35,626 nt of DNA, taken from positions 1-35,626 of the forward strand of contig NZ_MXAP01000076.1 in NCBI RefSeq assembly GCF_002027555.1. Reading direction: 5' to 3'. Under the pieces are notes generated by a model. That model did not search any database, was not told the origin of the DNA, and worked only from the letters and a program-made list of their open reading frames with translations. Shown here piece after piece: positions 8,349 through 18,131 of the stretch. The translations under genes and the position numbers were made by a program. This DNA comes from Moraxella equi (GTDB lineage Bacteria; Pseudomonadota; Gammaproteobacteria; Pseudomonadales; Moraxellaceae). Within the stretch, counting starts at the first letter, position 1. Each line of letters starts with the position of its first letter.

Positions 8349-9740
8349 ATGGGATTGTTTAAGCGAAAAAACAAGCAAGACGACACCGTTATTGGTAGAA
8401 ATGCAACACCTGCCGACAATGAAAATGGTTTGGAAAATAACCATTCCGAGCCTGATGTTGATGTGTCTGATAACACCATTTTGCCTGATAATGGCGATGA
8501 CGAAGTGTACGAAGAAATGTCTGCCGATATGCCGTCCGCAAACAGCGACGGCAGAGACGGAAAAAATAACAAAAAACTTCTAATGACAGGGGCGGTGTTG
8601 GTATCAATGGTGGTTATGTTTGCTGGGGCAACAATGACAATGTCCAATTACAGCGAGAACCAAGAGCAAAAAAAGGCAGAAGAAGCCCAAAAAGAAGCGG
8701 ACAGGCACAAACAGGTTGAAGCTGAAAACAGTAATAGCATTAGTGCTGAACAAGACGCAATCAAGGCAAATCAAACCTTACCGCCCCCAGTGGACGCAGA
8801 AGAAGATAAAGAAGAGACTAGCGACACCGAAGAAGATATTGTTGCTCCTGTGGCAGAGCCAAGACCGCCTGAACCACAACCTAATTACAATCAATACAAT
8901 AGCGATAATAATATGGTGGCAGGGCGTGATTATACACCGCCAGCCCAGCCAGTACAACCACAAGCACAGCCGATTGGACAGTTTGTTGATGATGAATTTG
9001 AAGACGAACCAGCCCCTGTGCAAGCGGTGGAAGCTCCGAAGCCGTCAGGTATTTTGGTTGATGATGTCTATGCCACAAAAAGAGCCGAAGTGGACGATGA
9101 GCGAGCAGGGCAATATAAGCCTTTACAGCTTGCTAATGGCAAAGCAAGTCAAAGGGGAGACAAGTCAATGCTTCTTGTGCGTGGCACAACCATTCCGTGC
9201 GTTTTGATTACAAGAATTGATAGCACTTATCAAGGATTTGCCACTTGCCAACTTACCAAAGATGTGTATTCTGCCAACGGTGCAGTACTTCTTATGGAGC
9301 GTGGCTCAAAAGTGTTTGGAGAGCAAAATATTCAGATGTCGCAAGGTAAAGCACGAGTTGCTATCTTGTGGAGTAGGGTGGAAACACCAAAGGGTGTATC
9401 GGTCAGCCTAGACAGTCCAGCCACAGGACAGCTTGGCGAAATGGGTATTGACGCAAGGGTTAATAATCATTACTGGAAGCGGTTTAGTGGGGCAATTATG
9501 CTCTCTGTTATCCAAGACGGTTTTGCGGTGGCAAGAAGTCATTTGGAAAAACAAAATGAAAATGGCAACAATACAACCGTTACTAATACCACAAATACCG
9601 CCGAGAGTATGAGTGAAGAAGTGCTAAAAAATACCATTAACATTCCGCCAACTGCAACCGTTAATCAAGGCACGGTCATTAACATTATGGTTAATCGTGA
9701 TGTGGATTTTAGTGGGATTTATGAGCTAAAAAGACGGTAA
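8349..9740 (+). CDS. virB10: VirB10 envelope-spanning scaffold
   Basis: 463 residues: an acidic cytoplasmic N-terminus (to about residue 72), one membrane helix (KLLMTGAVLVSMVVMFAGA), a long Glu- and Pro-rich periplasmic linker (about 100-240), and the TrbI-type beta-barrel domain (MLLVRGTTIPCVLITRIDSTYQGFATCQLTKDVYSANG, then LLMERGSKVFGE and a terminal PPTATVNQGTVINIMVNRDVDFSGIYEL). It spans both membranes and relays ATPase signals to the outer pore. GGGGAG is just upstream of ATG 8349. A 39-bp gap with a T-rich word separates it from virB11. Confidence 0.95.
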   Translation: MGLFKRKNKQDDTVIGRNATPADNENGLENNHSEPDVDVSDNTILPDNGDDEVYEEMSADMPSANSDGRDGKNNKKLLMTGAVLVSMVVMFAGATMTMSNYSENQEQKKAEEAQKEADRHKQVEAENSNSISAEQDAIKANQTLPPPVDAEEDKEETSDTEEDIVAPVAEPRPPEPQPNYNQYNSDNNMVAGRDYTPPAQPVQPQAQPIGQFVDDEFEDEPAPVQAVEAPKPSGILVDDVYATKRAEVDDERAGQYKPLQLANGKASQRGDKSMLLVRGTTIPCVLITRIDSTYQGFATCQLTKDVYSANGAVLLMERGSKVFGEQNIQMSQGKARVAILWSRVETPKGVSVSLDSPATGQLGEMGIDARVNNHYWKRFSGAIMLSVIQDGFAVARSHLEKQNENGNNTTVTNTTNTAESMSEEVLKNTINIPPTATVNQGTVINIMVNRDVDFSGIYELKRR

Positions 9741-9741
9741 T

Positions 9742-9755
9742 TTTTCTTTTGTCTT
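9742..9755 (+). repeat. Copy of the 14-base T-rich word, virB10-virB11 gap
   Basis: Exact copy of TTTTCTTTTGTCTT, directly after the virB10 stop and 24 bp before the virB11 start. A U-rich leader could act as an S1-binding translation enhancer, but the same word also occurs inside genes and on the other strand, so its role is open. Confidence 0.6.
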
Positions 9756-9779
9756 AATTAGCCATTAAGGGGTTCTAAG

Positions 9780-10925
9780 ATGTCATTAAGTGCCAGTATT
9801 CACGGCTCAACCGCAAAGCCAGTATTATCAAATGATACGGCATTGCGTGGGTTTTTGTCGCAAACTGGTATTCAGTCATTTTTGGACGACAAACGCAATA
9901 CCGAAATTGCCATTAACAGACCCTATGAAATTTGGACAGAAAGCAGTCAAGGCTGGCAATGCCACGATTTGCCACAGCTTGATTATACAACCTTAAAACA
10001 GTTGGCAAATAGTTTTGGGGTTTTTAATAAATTTAAACTGGACGAGCATAACCCAATCTGTAACGGCATATTGCCTGACGGACAGCGTGGACAATTTGTT
10101 ATTCCGACAGCGTGCGAACTTGGCACGGTGTCTATTACCATTCGTCAGCCGTCCCAAGAGCGGTTCGCCATTTCCGATTATGGCAGGACTGGGCGACTTG
10201 ACCGTTGGGTGGACAAATCCAATTTCCAAACCAGTAACACCAAAGTACCCACGCATTTACAAGAACAATATCAGGCAGAACAGGCTGAAATTGAATTTTT
10301 AAATAAGTATTTGGGTATTCCTGATGATGTGCATTTGCAATTATTTGAACTGCAAATGTTAAAAGCCAAAGCCGAGCGAGACACCGAGACTTTTATTGAA
10401 CTTGGTATTAAAAATTATGCTAATTTTTGCCTTGTTGGGGCAACAGGTTCGGGCAAAACCACTTTTACCAAAGCCTTGTGTGACCTTGTACCAAGCAATA
10501 CAAGGATTATTACCATTGAAGATACGCACGAGCTGGATTTACCCAATCACCCAAATAGAGTACATTTGTTTTATAAAGATGTAACGCCCAAACAATTGCT
10601 TGCCAGTACGCTACGAATGAAACCTGACCGCATATTTTTAACAGAACTTCGTGGCGATGAAGCTTATGACTACTTAAATGCCTTAAATACTGGACACGGC
10701 GGTTCTATTACAACGGTACACGCCAATGACTGCCAAAGTGCATACTATCGTGTGGGGACGCTGGTTAAGCAATCTGAAATTGGCTCTAAAATGGATTTTG
10801 AGCAGATTATGCGTGATGTTTATATTACCATTGATGTAATGATGTTTTTAAATAAAACTTATGTGTCCGAAATTAGTTATGACCCTGTGCGTAAATATCG
10901 GTTACAGCTTGGCAAGGTTGCTTAG
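9780..10925 (+). CDS. virB11: VirB11 traffic ATPase
   Basis: 381 residues, slightly longer than typical. The N-terminal domain has LRGFLSQTGIQSFLDDKRNTEIAINRPYEIW; the C-terminal RecA-like domain has Walker A GATGSGKT (220-227), an Asp box RIITIEDTHELDLPNHPNRVHLFY, Walker B region PDRIFLTELRGDEAYDYLNALNTGHGG and the His box TTVHAND. It forms the hexamer that switches the machine between pilus building and DNA export together with VirD4. The extra length lies between the domains (about 150-205, charged and Gln-rich), as in VirB11 proteins of the pKM101/R388 type. AAGGGG precedes the start. Confidence 0.95.
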   Translation: MSLSASIHGSTAKPVLSNDTALRGFLSQTGIQSFLDDKRNTEIAINRPYEIWTESSQGWQCHDLPQLDYTTLKQLANSFGVFNKFKLDEHNPICNGILPDGQRGQFVIPTACELGTVSITIRQPSQERFAISDYGRTGRLDRWVDKSNFQTSNTKVPTHLQEQYQAEQAEIEFLNKYLGIPDDVHLQLFELQMLKAKAERDTETFIELGIKNYANFCLVGATGSGKTTFTKALCDLVPSNTRIITIEDTHELDLPNHPNRVHLFYKDVTPKQLLASTLRMKPDRIFLTELRGDEAYDYLNALNTGHGGSITTVHANDCQSAYYRVGTLVKQSEIGSKMDFEQIMRDVYITIDVMMFLNKTYVSEISYDPVRKYRLQLGKVA

Positions 10926-10972
10926 GATTTATTGTTTGTCTTTACATTTATTTGTTAATAAGGAAAATAAAA

Positions 10973-13084
10973 ATGTCAAATAAAAAATCTGCTGGAAATA
11001 TTATTATTGTAATTTTAATACTAAACATTTTATTTATTGGTCTTGCTATATTTTTTGCTAATTTTATATTTACAGAATGGCAAAAAATACCGTCAGAGCA
11101 TTTAAGTTATAATACCATTTATTTATATCATCAGCAATATGGACACCTACCAAAAGTAGCAACTGCCATTAAAGGCTCTATTGGGGCTGGGTTGTTTGCG
11201 TGGTTTGTCTTAAATGTGGGTGTGTTAATTGCGTTATTTGTCAAACCAAAAAGAGAATTGCACGGCTCGGCACGATTTGCTAATGATATGGAAATCCGCA
11301 AAATTGGCTTTTTGCCAACCTCCAAAGAAGAAGAAAAATTAAAGAAAAAATTCCCAAGTGAACCGCCAGTAATTATTGGCAAGCACAAGGGTAAATTTTT
11401 GCAATTTTGGGGGAATGAGTTTATTTCCATTGGTGCACCGACACGAAGCGGTAAGGGTGTGAGTATCGTTATTCCCAACCTGCTTACCTATCCTGATAGT
11501 GTAGTGGTGCTTGATATTAAAATGGAAAACTGGCTACTGACGGCTGGCTTTCGTGCCAAGTATCAAGATGTCTTTTTGTTCGCCCCTAAGTCCGAAGATG
11601 GCTGTTCTCATCGCTACAATCCCCTTGATTACATAGACAGAGACGACACAAAGAGAATGGCTGATGTCCAGAACATTGCCAATATCTTTTACCCTGCTGA
11701 CGACCCAAAAGAAGCGTTTTGGCAAAACCAAGCCCAGCGTATTTTTACAGGGCTGGTGTTGTATATGATGGAAACGCCCAACCGCCCTTGTTCAATGGCG
11801 GAGCTTATCAAGCTGACAACGCCAACAAATATGCCGTTGCACGAGTGGATACCCACAATCATCAAGGAGCGAGAAAATACGCCCATTGTGGTTGATAATG
11901 CGACTGGTAAGACCGAAGTTAAACCCTTGTCGGTGGAGTGCATAGAAGCGATGATGGCGTTTGTGAATGTGGACGCAGACGCAACACGGTCTAGTATTTT
12001 AGCGTCCCTGATGTCGCCTTTGAATGTGTTTACAGACCCGTCTGTGGCAACAGCTACAAGTTATTCTGATTTTCGCCTTGACGATGTTAGAAAAAAGAAA
12101 ATGACAATTTATGTGGGTATTCAACCCAATGAATTATCAAGATTTTCTAAATTATTAAATGTATTTTTTAGTCAGCTTATTAACATTAACACAAGAGTTT
12201 TGCCTGAACACGATGAAAGATTAAAGTATCAATGCTTGGTACTTTTGGACGAATTTACTTCATTGGGGCGTGTGGATATTATCCAAAAATCCATTGCTTA
12301 TATTGCTGGCTATAATGTCCGACTTATGCCAATTTTTCAAAGTATGAGCCAAGTTGAAGACGCTTACGGCAGAGATGGAGCAAACGCTATTTTATCCAAT
12401 ATTGCGTGCCAAGTAGAATTTACGCCAACCACGATAGAGCAGGCGGAGCATTTAAGCAAACGCTTGGGTACAGAAACGGTTAAGGGTAAATCAGTAAGCC
12501 GTAATCGTGGCAAAGGTGGCGGTGGTAGCGTGTCTGTATCCGACCAGTCAAGGGCGTTAATGCTTCCCCAAGAGCTGATGGAAATGGGCGATGAAGACCA
12601 AATCATTATTTTTAGACGCATCAAGCCCATTAAATGTGAAAAAGCCTTTTACTATGCTAATCCGCAAGTGTTTGGTAGCCGTATGGCGAGCTTATCACGC
12701 CCTGCAAAAGGTTTACCAATTCCTACCAAAAATCAACCGCCAAAGCTGGATATTGCTGGAATGCTAAATATTATGCGTGGCACTATTCCTAAGCCTATCA
12801 AACACCATAGCCAATTACCCAGCACTGAAACCATTATTAAAAAAGACCCAAAATTTTTTGAGACAATGGGGGAGTGTTTTGGGTTTGGCGAAGAATTTTT
12901 GGCACAGCTTGATTTATTAAATCAAGAAGAATTGCAAAAATTCCACGAAGTACAAACACAACACGAAAATAGCATAGAACCTGATGAAGAAAGTGATGAA
13001 TTGGATTTGGGCGATATGAGCAATTTTAACCCTGAATTTGTGGCGTTTGTGGCACAAAAAAATGAATTTGATGATTTATTTTAG
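10973..13084 (+). CDS. virD4: VirD4/TraG coupling protein
   Basis: 703 residues. Two N-terminal membrane helices (IIIVILILNILFIGLAIFF and GAGLFAWFVLNVGVLIALFV) anchor a cytoplasmic hexameric ATPase with Walker A GAPTRSGKG (about 154-162) and Walker B LVLLDEF (Asp426-Glu427), plus the family motif HGSARFAN before it. It receives the relaxase-DNA complex and delivers it to the VirB channel. The C-terminal 80 residues are acidic (PDEESDELDLGDMSNFNPEF), typical of accessory tails that bind substrates. ATG 10973 follows AAGGA by 8 nt; a TTG at 10952 is less likely. Confidence 0.95.
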   Translation: MSNKKSAGNIIIVILILNILFIGLAIFFANFIFTEWQKIPSEHLSYNTIYLYHQQYGHLPKVATAIKGSIGAGLFAWFVLNVGVLIALFVKPKRELHGSARFANDMEIRKIGFLPTSKEEEKLKKKFPSEPPVIIGKHKGKFLQFWGNEFISIGAPTRSGKGVSIVIPNLLTYPDSVVVLDIKMENWLLTAGFRAKYQDVFLFAPKSEDGCSHRYNPLDYIDRDDTKRMADVQNIANIFYPADDPKEAFWQNQAQRIFTGLVLYMMETPNRPCSMAELIKLTTPTNMPLHEWIPTIIKERENTPIVVDNATGKTEVKPLSVECIEAMMAFVNVDADATRSSILASLMSPLNVFTDPSVATATSYSDFRLDDVRKKKMTIYVGIQPNELSRFSKLLNVFFSQLININTRVLPEHDERLKYQCLVLLDEFTSLGRVDIIQKSIAYIAGYNVRLMPIFQSMSQVEDAYGRDGANAILSNIACQVEFTPTTIEQAEHLSKRLGTETVKGKSVSRNRGKGGGGSVSVSDQSRALMLPQELMEMGDEDQIIIFRRIKPIKCEKAFYYANPQVFGSRMASLSRPAKGLPIPTKNQPPKLDIAGMLNIMRGTIPKPIKHHSQLPSTETIIKKDPKFFETMGECFGFGEEFLAQLDLLNQEELQKFHEVQTQHENSIEPDEESDELDLGDMSNFNPEFVAFVAQKNEFDDLF

Positions 13085-13096
13085 GAGTGATTGATA

Positions 13097-15664
13097 ATGA
13101 GCAATCAAGATAAAAAAGATACGCTAAAAGGCGAATTGGTGGCATTTGGAGCGGATAATTATTTGCACGACCCAGCCAAATCAATGAATTACTACGCACA
13201 AATTAAAAAAGATGACGGTACAATTTCCGAGCGTTGGGGCAAGGATTTAGAAAGTGTTATCAAAGATAGTGGCGTGCAGGTGGGCGACACAGTCGTTTTG
13301 GCGGAGCTTGGCAAAGAACCTATCCAAGTGGGCGATAAAACCTTTCATAAAACCATTTGGGATTTGCAAAAATATGAGCCAGCGTTGGAATTGCCAAACG
13401 CCATAGAACACGACACAGAGCGAGAATTGCAAAAATCAGCTCCTGCCGTATTTGCTGATAAGACAAAAGAAAATGAGCAGGAAGCACCAGCAACACCCAA
13501 AAAAACGCCAAACCTATCTGACTTTGAGTTTGAATTGCCAAGCAATATCAAAAATAACTATATTGCCATTGTCAAAAACCGCCATTTATCAGACCAAAAA
13601 ATTAATTACTATGATAAAGATGATAAAGACCAAGTAAATATTGCCTTTGAAGACCGCAATACAAGCCTACATACTTCTCGCCAAGACGACAAAACCATTT
13701 ATGCAATGCTGGATATGGCACAGTCTAAGGGTTGGAGTGCTATTCAATTAAAGGGTACGGAAGAGTTTAAGCAAAAGGTGTGGTTAGAAGCGTCTTTGCG
13801 TGGTATTGAAGTAAAAGACTATGAGCCAAACGAAAAAGACTTGGTAGAATTGCAAGCCAAGCAAGCTGAACGCACCACAAATCAAGTGGAAATGACCGCT
13901 CAAAAAGCCCCTGAACCCAAGCAGGAAAACGGAAATTCTCAAACAGAAATTCAGAGTTCAACAACACCCCCAACCCATACACCGACAGGTCAAGAAACAA
14001 TTTATGGACAATTACAAAAACCTATGGATAATCAAGCCTATTTGGATAGAATTGGTTTGAATTTTGACGGTGCAAGTGTGGATAGATATGCCAAAAATAG
14101 TGATGAAGTGGTGGAAAAGGCACAAGATTTTGTAGGTAAAGAGCTTACAAACATACACAGTGGTATCAAAGGTGTTATATCTAACAGTAATATTAAAAAA
14201 ATGATAAGTGGTTCAGCTTCTGATAAGTCAGTTAATGCTGAAATTCATAGGGTGGCTTCTGCAAATGCTGATAAGTTATTTGAAAATTCTGTGTTTGCTT
14301 GGCAGTATCAAGACAGGAATAACGATAGTAACTTTATTGCTATTCATCGAGCGATAGCACCATTAAAATTTAATGATGAAATTTATTTTGCGAAATTGAC
14401 CGTAAAAGAATTGGCAAGAGAGCGTGGTAATAAAATTTATTCTATTGAAGCGGTGGAAGTTGAGCAAGGAAAAAGCCCCATTCCAGATATGATGAGCGTA
14501 GACCAAGACAAGCAAGGTTTTACGGAACATCGGCCTAATGGGGCTTTGATAGATATTATAGTACAAAACGCCCAAGAGTACAATAGACAAAATCAAAAAA
14601 ATGTTGAAAATTTACATAATTACAACATTTCTATAAATCAAGATATTTTAGGCAATGCCCTTGCAATGAAAGAAAATCACTATGAGCGTGGTTCTACAAG
14701 TGAAAAAGAAGTATTGAGCGACAATTATTTTGTGATTGACCCAAAAAATGATTTCTATATTGCCAATCAGTTAAATAAAGATGTTTCTGAATTTAAAAAT
14801 CATCATTATGCAATAGATAGAACTTCTGATACTTACTTTATTAAGCAAATGGTTAATGAATTAAATATTTCAGATGATGTAAAGCGTGATTTTGAATTAA
14901 AATTCAATAACCGTATGACAGAGCAGTTTTATGCAAATGATAGCTATGATATGCCACACGAGAATTTTTCTTTAAGGAATTATGCTGTTTTGGCTCGTTC
15001 TGATTTGGAGCAATCATTAAATAAATTTAATGAAGCAAATAAGGATTTAGTCATAAAATCATTTGACGATTTAATGGTTGATTATTCAAAACAGGTTTCT
15101 GTTCATCAAAAAAATTGGCTATCACTACAAGAAGAAAAAATTCAACCAGTAGTAGATAGTAAGCTAAATGCGGAGCTGAAAAGAGAACTTAAAAAAGAAG
15201 TTACGCAAATTTTTCAAAACGGTTATAAAGACGGAGTGGTTACTAATCTTGACGACCTTGTAAGAGAGTTAAAAGAGCGTGGGTATGAAGTCAAAGAAAA
15301 TGATAAGTCTATCCGTGTTACGGATAAGAATGGAACGGCAATTACGGTTACAAATGAGCCTTTTACCAAAATTTTTGACGCTGTCAAGTCATTAAAAGAT
15401 GAATTAAAGCCTGAAACTATCAAAGCTAATTATCCCAATATTGATGATGTTAATATTGCTAATATTACTGCTTATAAAAATTATTTATTGGAACAATTTA
15501 AAACACCACAGGCATTACAAAAATCTTTATCGGAATTAAATCAAGATGTTAAAGACTTGGCAAATGGCAAATCTATTGATTTCCCAACCTTACCGCCAAA
15601 TGAAGAGCGTCCAGTTATTGATGTTCGTGTTCCTGAAAGTGGCGAAAAAAGCCGAATTAAATAA
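13097..15664 (+). CDS. LPD7-domain plasmid protein, large
   Basis: 855 residues, cytoplasmic, hydrophilic. Residues about 8-85 (KGELVAFGADNYLHDPAKSMNYYAQIKKDDGTI...WGKDLESVI) resemble the module that precedes LPD7 and zeta-toxin regions in large conjugation proteins. Residues about 150-255 fit LPD7, large polyvalent domain 7: YYDKDDKDQVNIAFEDRNTSLHT, then AMLDMAQSKGWSAIQLKGTEEFKQKVWLEASLRGIEVKDYEPNE. The remaining 600 residues are helical, Asn/Lys-rich and unrecognised. LPD proteins usually travel with relaxases and primases and are thought to assist DNA transfer or establishment. AGGAG precedes ATG 13097 by 9 nt. It follows virD4 by 12 bp and is likely in the same transcript. Confidence 0.7.
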   Translation: MSNQDKKDTLKGELVAFGADNYLHDPAKSMNYYAQIKKDDGTISERWGKDLESVIKDSGVQVGDTVVLAELGKEPIQVGDKTFHKTIWDLQKYEPALELPNAIEHDTERELQKSAPAVFADKTKENEQEAPATPKKTPNLSDFEFELPSNIKNNYIAIVKNRHLSDQKINYYDKDDKDQVNIAFEDRNTSLHTSRQDDKTIYAMLDMAQSKGWSAIQLKGTEEFKQKVWLEASLRGIEVKDYEPNEKDLVELQAKQAERTTNQVEMTAQKAPEPKQENGNSQTEIQSSTTPPTHTPTGQETIYGQLQKPMDNQAYLDRIGLNFDGASVDRYAKNSDEVVEKAQDFVGKELTNIHSGIKGVISNSNIKKMISGSASDKSVNAEIHRVASANADKLFENSVFAWQYQDRNNDSNFIAIHRAIAPLKFNDEIYFAKLTVKELARERGNKIYSIEAVEVEQGKSPIPDMMSVDQDKQGFTEHRPNGALIDIIVQNAQEYNRQNQKNVENLHNYNISINQDILGNALAMKENHYERGSTSEKEVLSDNYFVIDPKNDFYIANQLNKDVSEFKNHHYAIDRTSDTYFIKQMVNELNISDDVKRDFELKFNNRMTEQFYANDSYDMPHENFSLRNYAVLARSDLEQSLNKFNEANKDLVIKSFDDLMVDYSKQVSVHQKNWLSLQEEKIQPVVDSKLNAELKRELKKEVTQIFQNGYKDGVVTNLDDLVRELKERGYEVKENDKSIRVTDKNGTAITVTNEPFTKIFDAVKSLKDELKPETIKANYPNIDDVNIANITAYKNYLLEQFKTPQALQKSLSELNQDVKDLANGKSIDFPTLPPNEERPVIDVRVPESGEKSRIK

Positions 15665-15678
15665 TTTTCTTTTGTCTT
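15665..15678 (+). repeat. Copy of the 14-base T-rich word
   Basis: Exact copy of TTTTCTTTTGTCTT immediately after the stop of the LPD7 gene and 15 bp before the next start. Confidence 0.6.
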
Positions 15679-15693
15679 TTTGGTGGTAATGAT

Positions 15694-15879
15694 ATGAGTG
15701 ATTTTAAAAAATATAATAAGCCAATTAGCGAAGAAGTTATCAAGGCAAACAAAAAACTTAAAAGAGATATTTTTTATCTGCAAATTCAATATTGGTTTTT
15801 GCGTGCTTTGTTATTTGTTGTTGAATTTATGACGGCTGTGTTTATTGCCTATATCATTTATCACACTTGGGTTAAATAA
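15694..15879 (+). CDS. Small single-span membrane protein
   Basis: 61 residues: a charged N-terminal half (MSDFKKYNKPISEEVIKANKKLKRDIFYLQ) and a C-terminal membrane helix (ALLFVVEFMTAVFIAYIIYH). I do not recognise the family. GGTGG lies upstream of ATG 15694, and the stop is only 2 bp from the topB start, so it is probably translated together with topB. Confidence 0.55.
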   Translation: MSDFKKYNKPISEEVIKANKKLKRDIFYLQIQYWFLRALLFVVEFMTAVFIAYIIYHTWVK

Positions 15880-15881
15880 CA

Positions 15882-18131
15882 ATGAGACTATTTATCGCAG
15901 AAAAACCCGAACTTGCCAAAGCCATTTGCACAGGGCTTGGCGGTGGTTTTAAAAATTTTGAAGGCTACTATCAGCACCCAATCAGTCAAGATGTGGTTAC
16001 TTGGTGTTTTGGACATATGCTCGCTTTAAAAGACCCTGACGAGATAGACCCAAAATATGAGCATTGGGAAATGGCGGATTTGCCAATACCGCCTATGTTC
16101 CCTGCCCCTAGAAAAATTATCAAAGGAAAAGAAAAGCAGGTAAAAATTATTAAAGAATTGATTGGCAAAGCAACAACAATCGTAAACGCTGGCGACCCAG
16201 AAGAAGAAGGACAACTGCTTATTGATGAGCTGTTACGCTATTTTGGCAATAAAAAGCCAGTAATGCGAGTGCTGATTAACGACAATACCCCTGCTGTCGT
16301 CAAAAAATCGCTTGCCAATTTACGCCCCAATAGTGAATTTGAGCATTTGGGCTGGATTGCTGAAAGTAGGGCGATTGCCGACCAGTCTGTTGGCTATAAT
16401 CTTACTCGTGCATATAGCCTAAGTGAGCAAGCCAAAACAGGCAATCGTGAAACTTGGCACATTGGGAGAGTGCAAACCGTTGTACTTGGCTTGGTGGTGC
16501 GTAGAGACCGTGAACACGCAAGCCATAAAAAGAGTTTTTATTATACCATTGCTGGTGATTTTGTTGTAAATGGCGTTACCTTTACCGCACGATACCAGCC
16601 CAAAGATACTGACCCCATAGACAGCAAGGGGCGACTGATTGATAAGGCTTTTACTCAAAATCTTGCTAATTTACTAAGCAACCAATTTGTCAAAATCCTT
16701 GTAGCAACGACAACCGCCAAAGCTGACCCTGCTCCCTTGCCCTATAACCTGATTAAATTGCAAGGGGACGCAAGCCGTCTTTATGGCATATCTGCCAAAC
16801 AGACCGACCAAATTACCCAGTCTTTGCGTGAAAAGCACCATTTAATCACTTACAACCGCTCTGATTGCCAGTATTTGAGTGATGAACAGTTTGCTGATGT
16901 GGGGGCAGTATTAAATGGTATTATGGGGACTTTGCCAAACTCGCAAGGGGTTTGTCAATCTGCTAACCAATCCCAAAAGGGGCGAGCCTTTAACTCATCA
17001 AATGTATCAGCTCACCACGCCATTATCCCCACGCAAACACAAGGTAACTGGGGCAATCTAACCGCCAATGAACAGCATATTTACAAGCTCATTGCACGCT
17101 CTTATATCGCCCAGTTTTATCCGTCTTACGAATATGACGAGACGGCAATAATGCTTGATGTCATCGTGAACGGTATGCCCTATCAGTTCTCTGCTACTGC
17201 ACGATTTGACAAATCACTTGGCTGGAAACGCTTATATCACAGCGACCCTGCCAATGAAGAAGTGGCAACCGATGAAGACACTCTATTAGCTGACCTTAGA
17301 AGTCTTGTAAGTGGTATGGCAGGGCAATCAGGCGATATTACCGCTACCGAGTGCGAAACTAAGCCAAAGCCCCTGTACACCGAGCAAACGCTTTTAAAAG
17401 ATTTGACCCAAGTCGCTAAATATGTCAAAGACCCAAGACTTGCCAAAGTTCTAAGAGACAGAGATAAGGATAAGAAAGGCGAACACGGCGGTATTGGCAC
17501 ATCGGCAACAAGGGCAACGATTATGGATAATTTGTTTAATCGTGGTTATTTGGTTGAAAAGGGAAAATCTGTCATCTCAACCGACAGGGGGAAAGCTCTA
17601 TATGACCTAGCGGACGACTTAGTTAAATACCCTGATTTAACGGCTGTTTGGAGCGAACAACAAAAAGAAATTAAAACAGGGGCTGATGTACACGCCTTTG
17701 TCAATAAAGTAGCTGAAAGCACCGTTTACCCTGTCATTGAACGCTTAAAGCAGGGCTATGTACCGCCAAGCCCAAAACCCAAAGAAGACTTATCCAATAA
17801 TCCGCCTTGTCCCAAATGTGGAAGACCGCTCAAACGAGCTGAAAGCAAGTTTAAAAAGGGCGAATTTTACTGGGGCTGTACTGGCTGGAACGACAAACAA
17901 AACCCCTGTAAGCACACAATGAACGACAAAGACGGTGTACCAACTGAACGAGAGCCAAAACCAGCTCAAAACTTATCAGAGTTTGATTGTAAAAAATGCG
18001 GTAAAAAGTTGATTTACAAAGACGGCATAAGCAAAAAGACTGGTAAGCCATATAGTTTTTATACTTGTTCAGGTTTTCCTAAATGCAAAACCAATTATGA
18101 TGAAGTGAATGGAGTGCCAAAGTATGAATAA
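15882..18131 (+). CDS. topB: DNA topoisomerase III (TraE/TopB type)
   Basis: 749 residues, type IA topoisomerase that passes single strands and decatenates DNA; RP4 TraE is the plasmid counterpart. TOPRIM: MRLFIAEKPELAKAI at the N-terminus and NAGDPEEEGQLLIDELL near residue 102. The active-site region LITYNRSDCQYL places the catalytic Tyr at about residue 324. GIGTSATRATIMDNLFNRGYL is the expected hinge motif. Two C-terminal zinc ribbons follow (CPKCGRPL...CTGW...C and CKKCGKKL...CSGFPKC). The last residues (NYDEVNGVPKYE) are odd: a second, in-frame-compatible tail lies exactly 400 bp downstream at 18496-18585, so the present C-terminus was probably created by an insertion. Confidence 0.95.
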   Translation: MRLFIAEKPELAKAICTGLGGGFKNFEGYYQHPISQDVVTWCFGHMLALKDPDEIDPKYEHWEMADLPIPPMFPAPRKIIKGKEKQVKIIKELIGKATTIVNAGDPEEEGQLLIDELLRYFGNKKPVMRVLINDNTPAVVKKSLANLRPNSEFEHLGWIAESRAIADQSVGYNLTRAYSLSEQAKTGNRETWHIGRVQTVVLGLVVRRDREHASHKKSFYYTIAGDFVVNGVTFTARYQPKDTDPIDSKGRLIDKAFTQNLANLLSNQFVKILVATTTAKADPAPLPYNLIKLQGDASRLYGISAKQTDQITQSLREKHHLITYNRSDCQYLSDEQFADVGAVLNGIMGTLPNSQGVCQSANQSQKGRAFNSSNVSAHHAIIPTQTQGNWGNLTANEQHIYKLIARSYIAQFYPSYEYDETAIMLDVIVNGMPYQFSATARFDKSLGWKRLYHSDPANEEVATDEDTLLADLRSLVSGMAGQSGDITATECETKPKPLYTEQTLLKDLTQVAKYVKDPRLAKVLRDRDKDKKGEHGGIGTSATRATIMDNLFNRGYLVEKGKSVISTDRGKALYDLADDLVKYPDLTAVWSEQQKEIKTGADVHAFVNKVAESTVYPVIERLKQGYVPPSPKPKEDLSNNPPCPKCGRPLKRAESKFKKGEFYWGCTGWNDKQNPCKHTMNDKDGVPTEREPKPAQNLSEFDCKKCGKKLIYKDGISKKTGKPYSFYTCSGFPKCKTNYDEVNGVPKYE

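Noticed and set aside
8716..9207. 163-residue frame inside virB10
   Set aside because: A shadow of the Pro/Glu-rich virB10 linker in another phase; no ribosome site or recognisable product.
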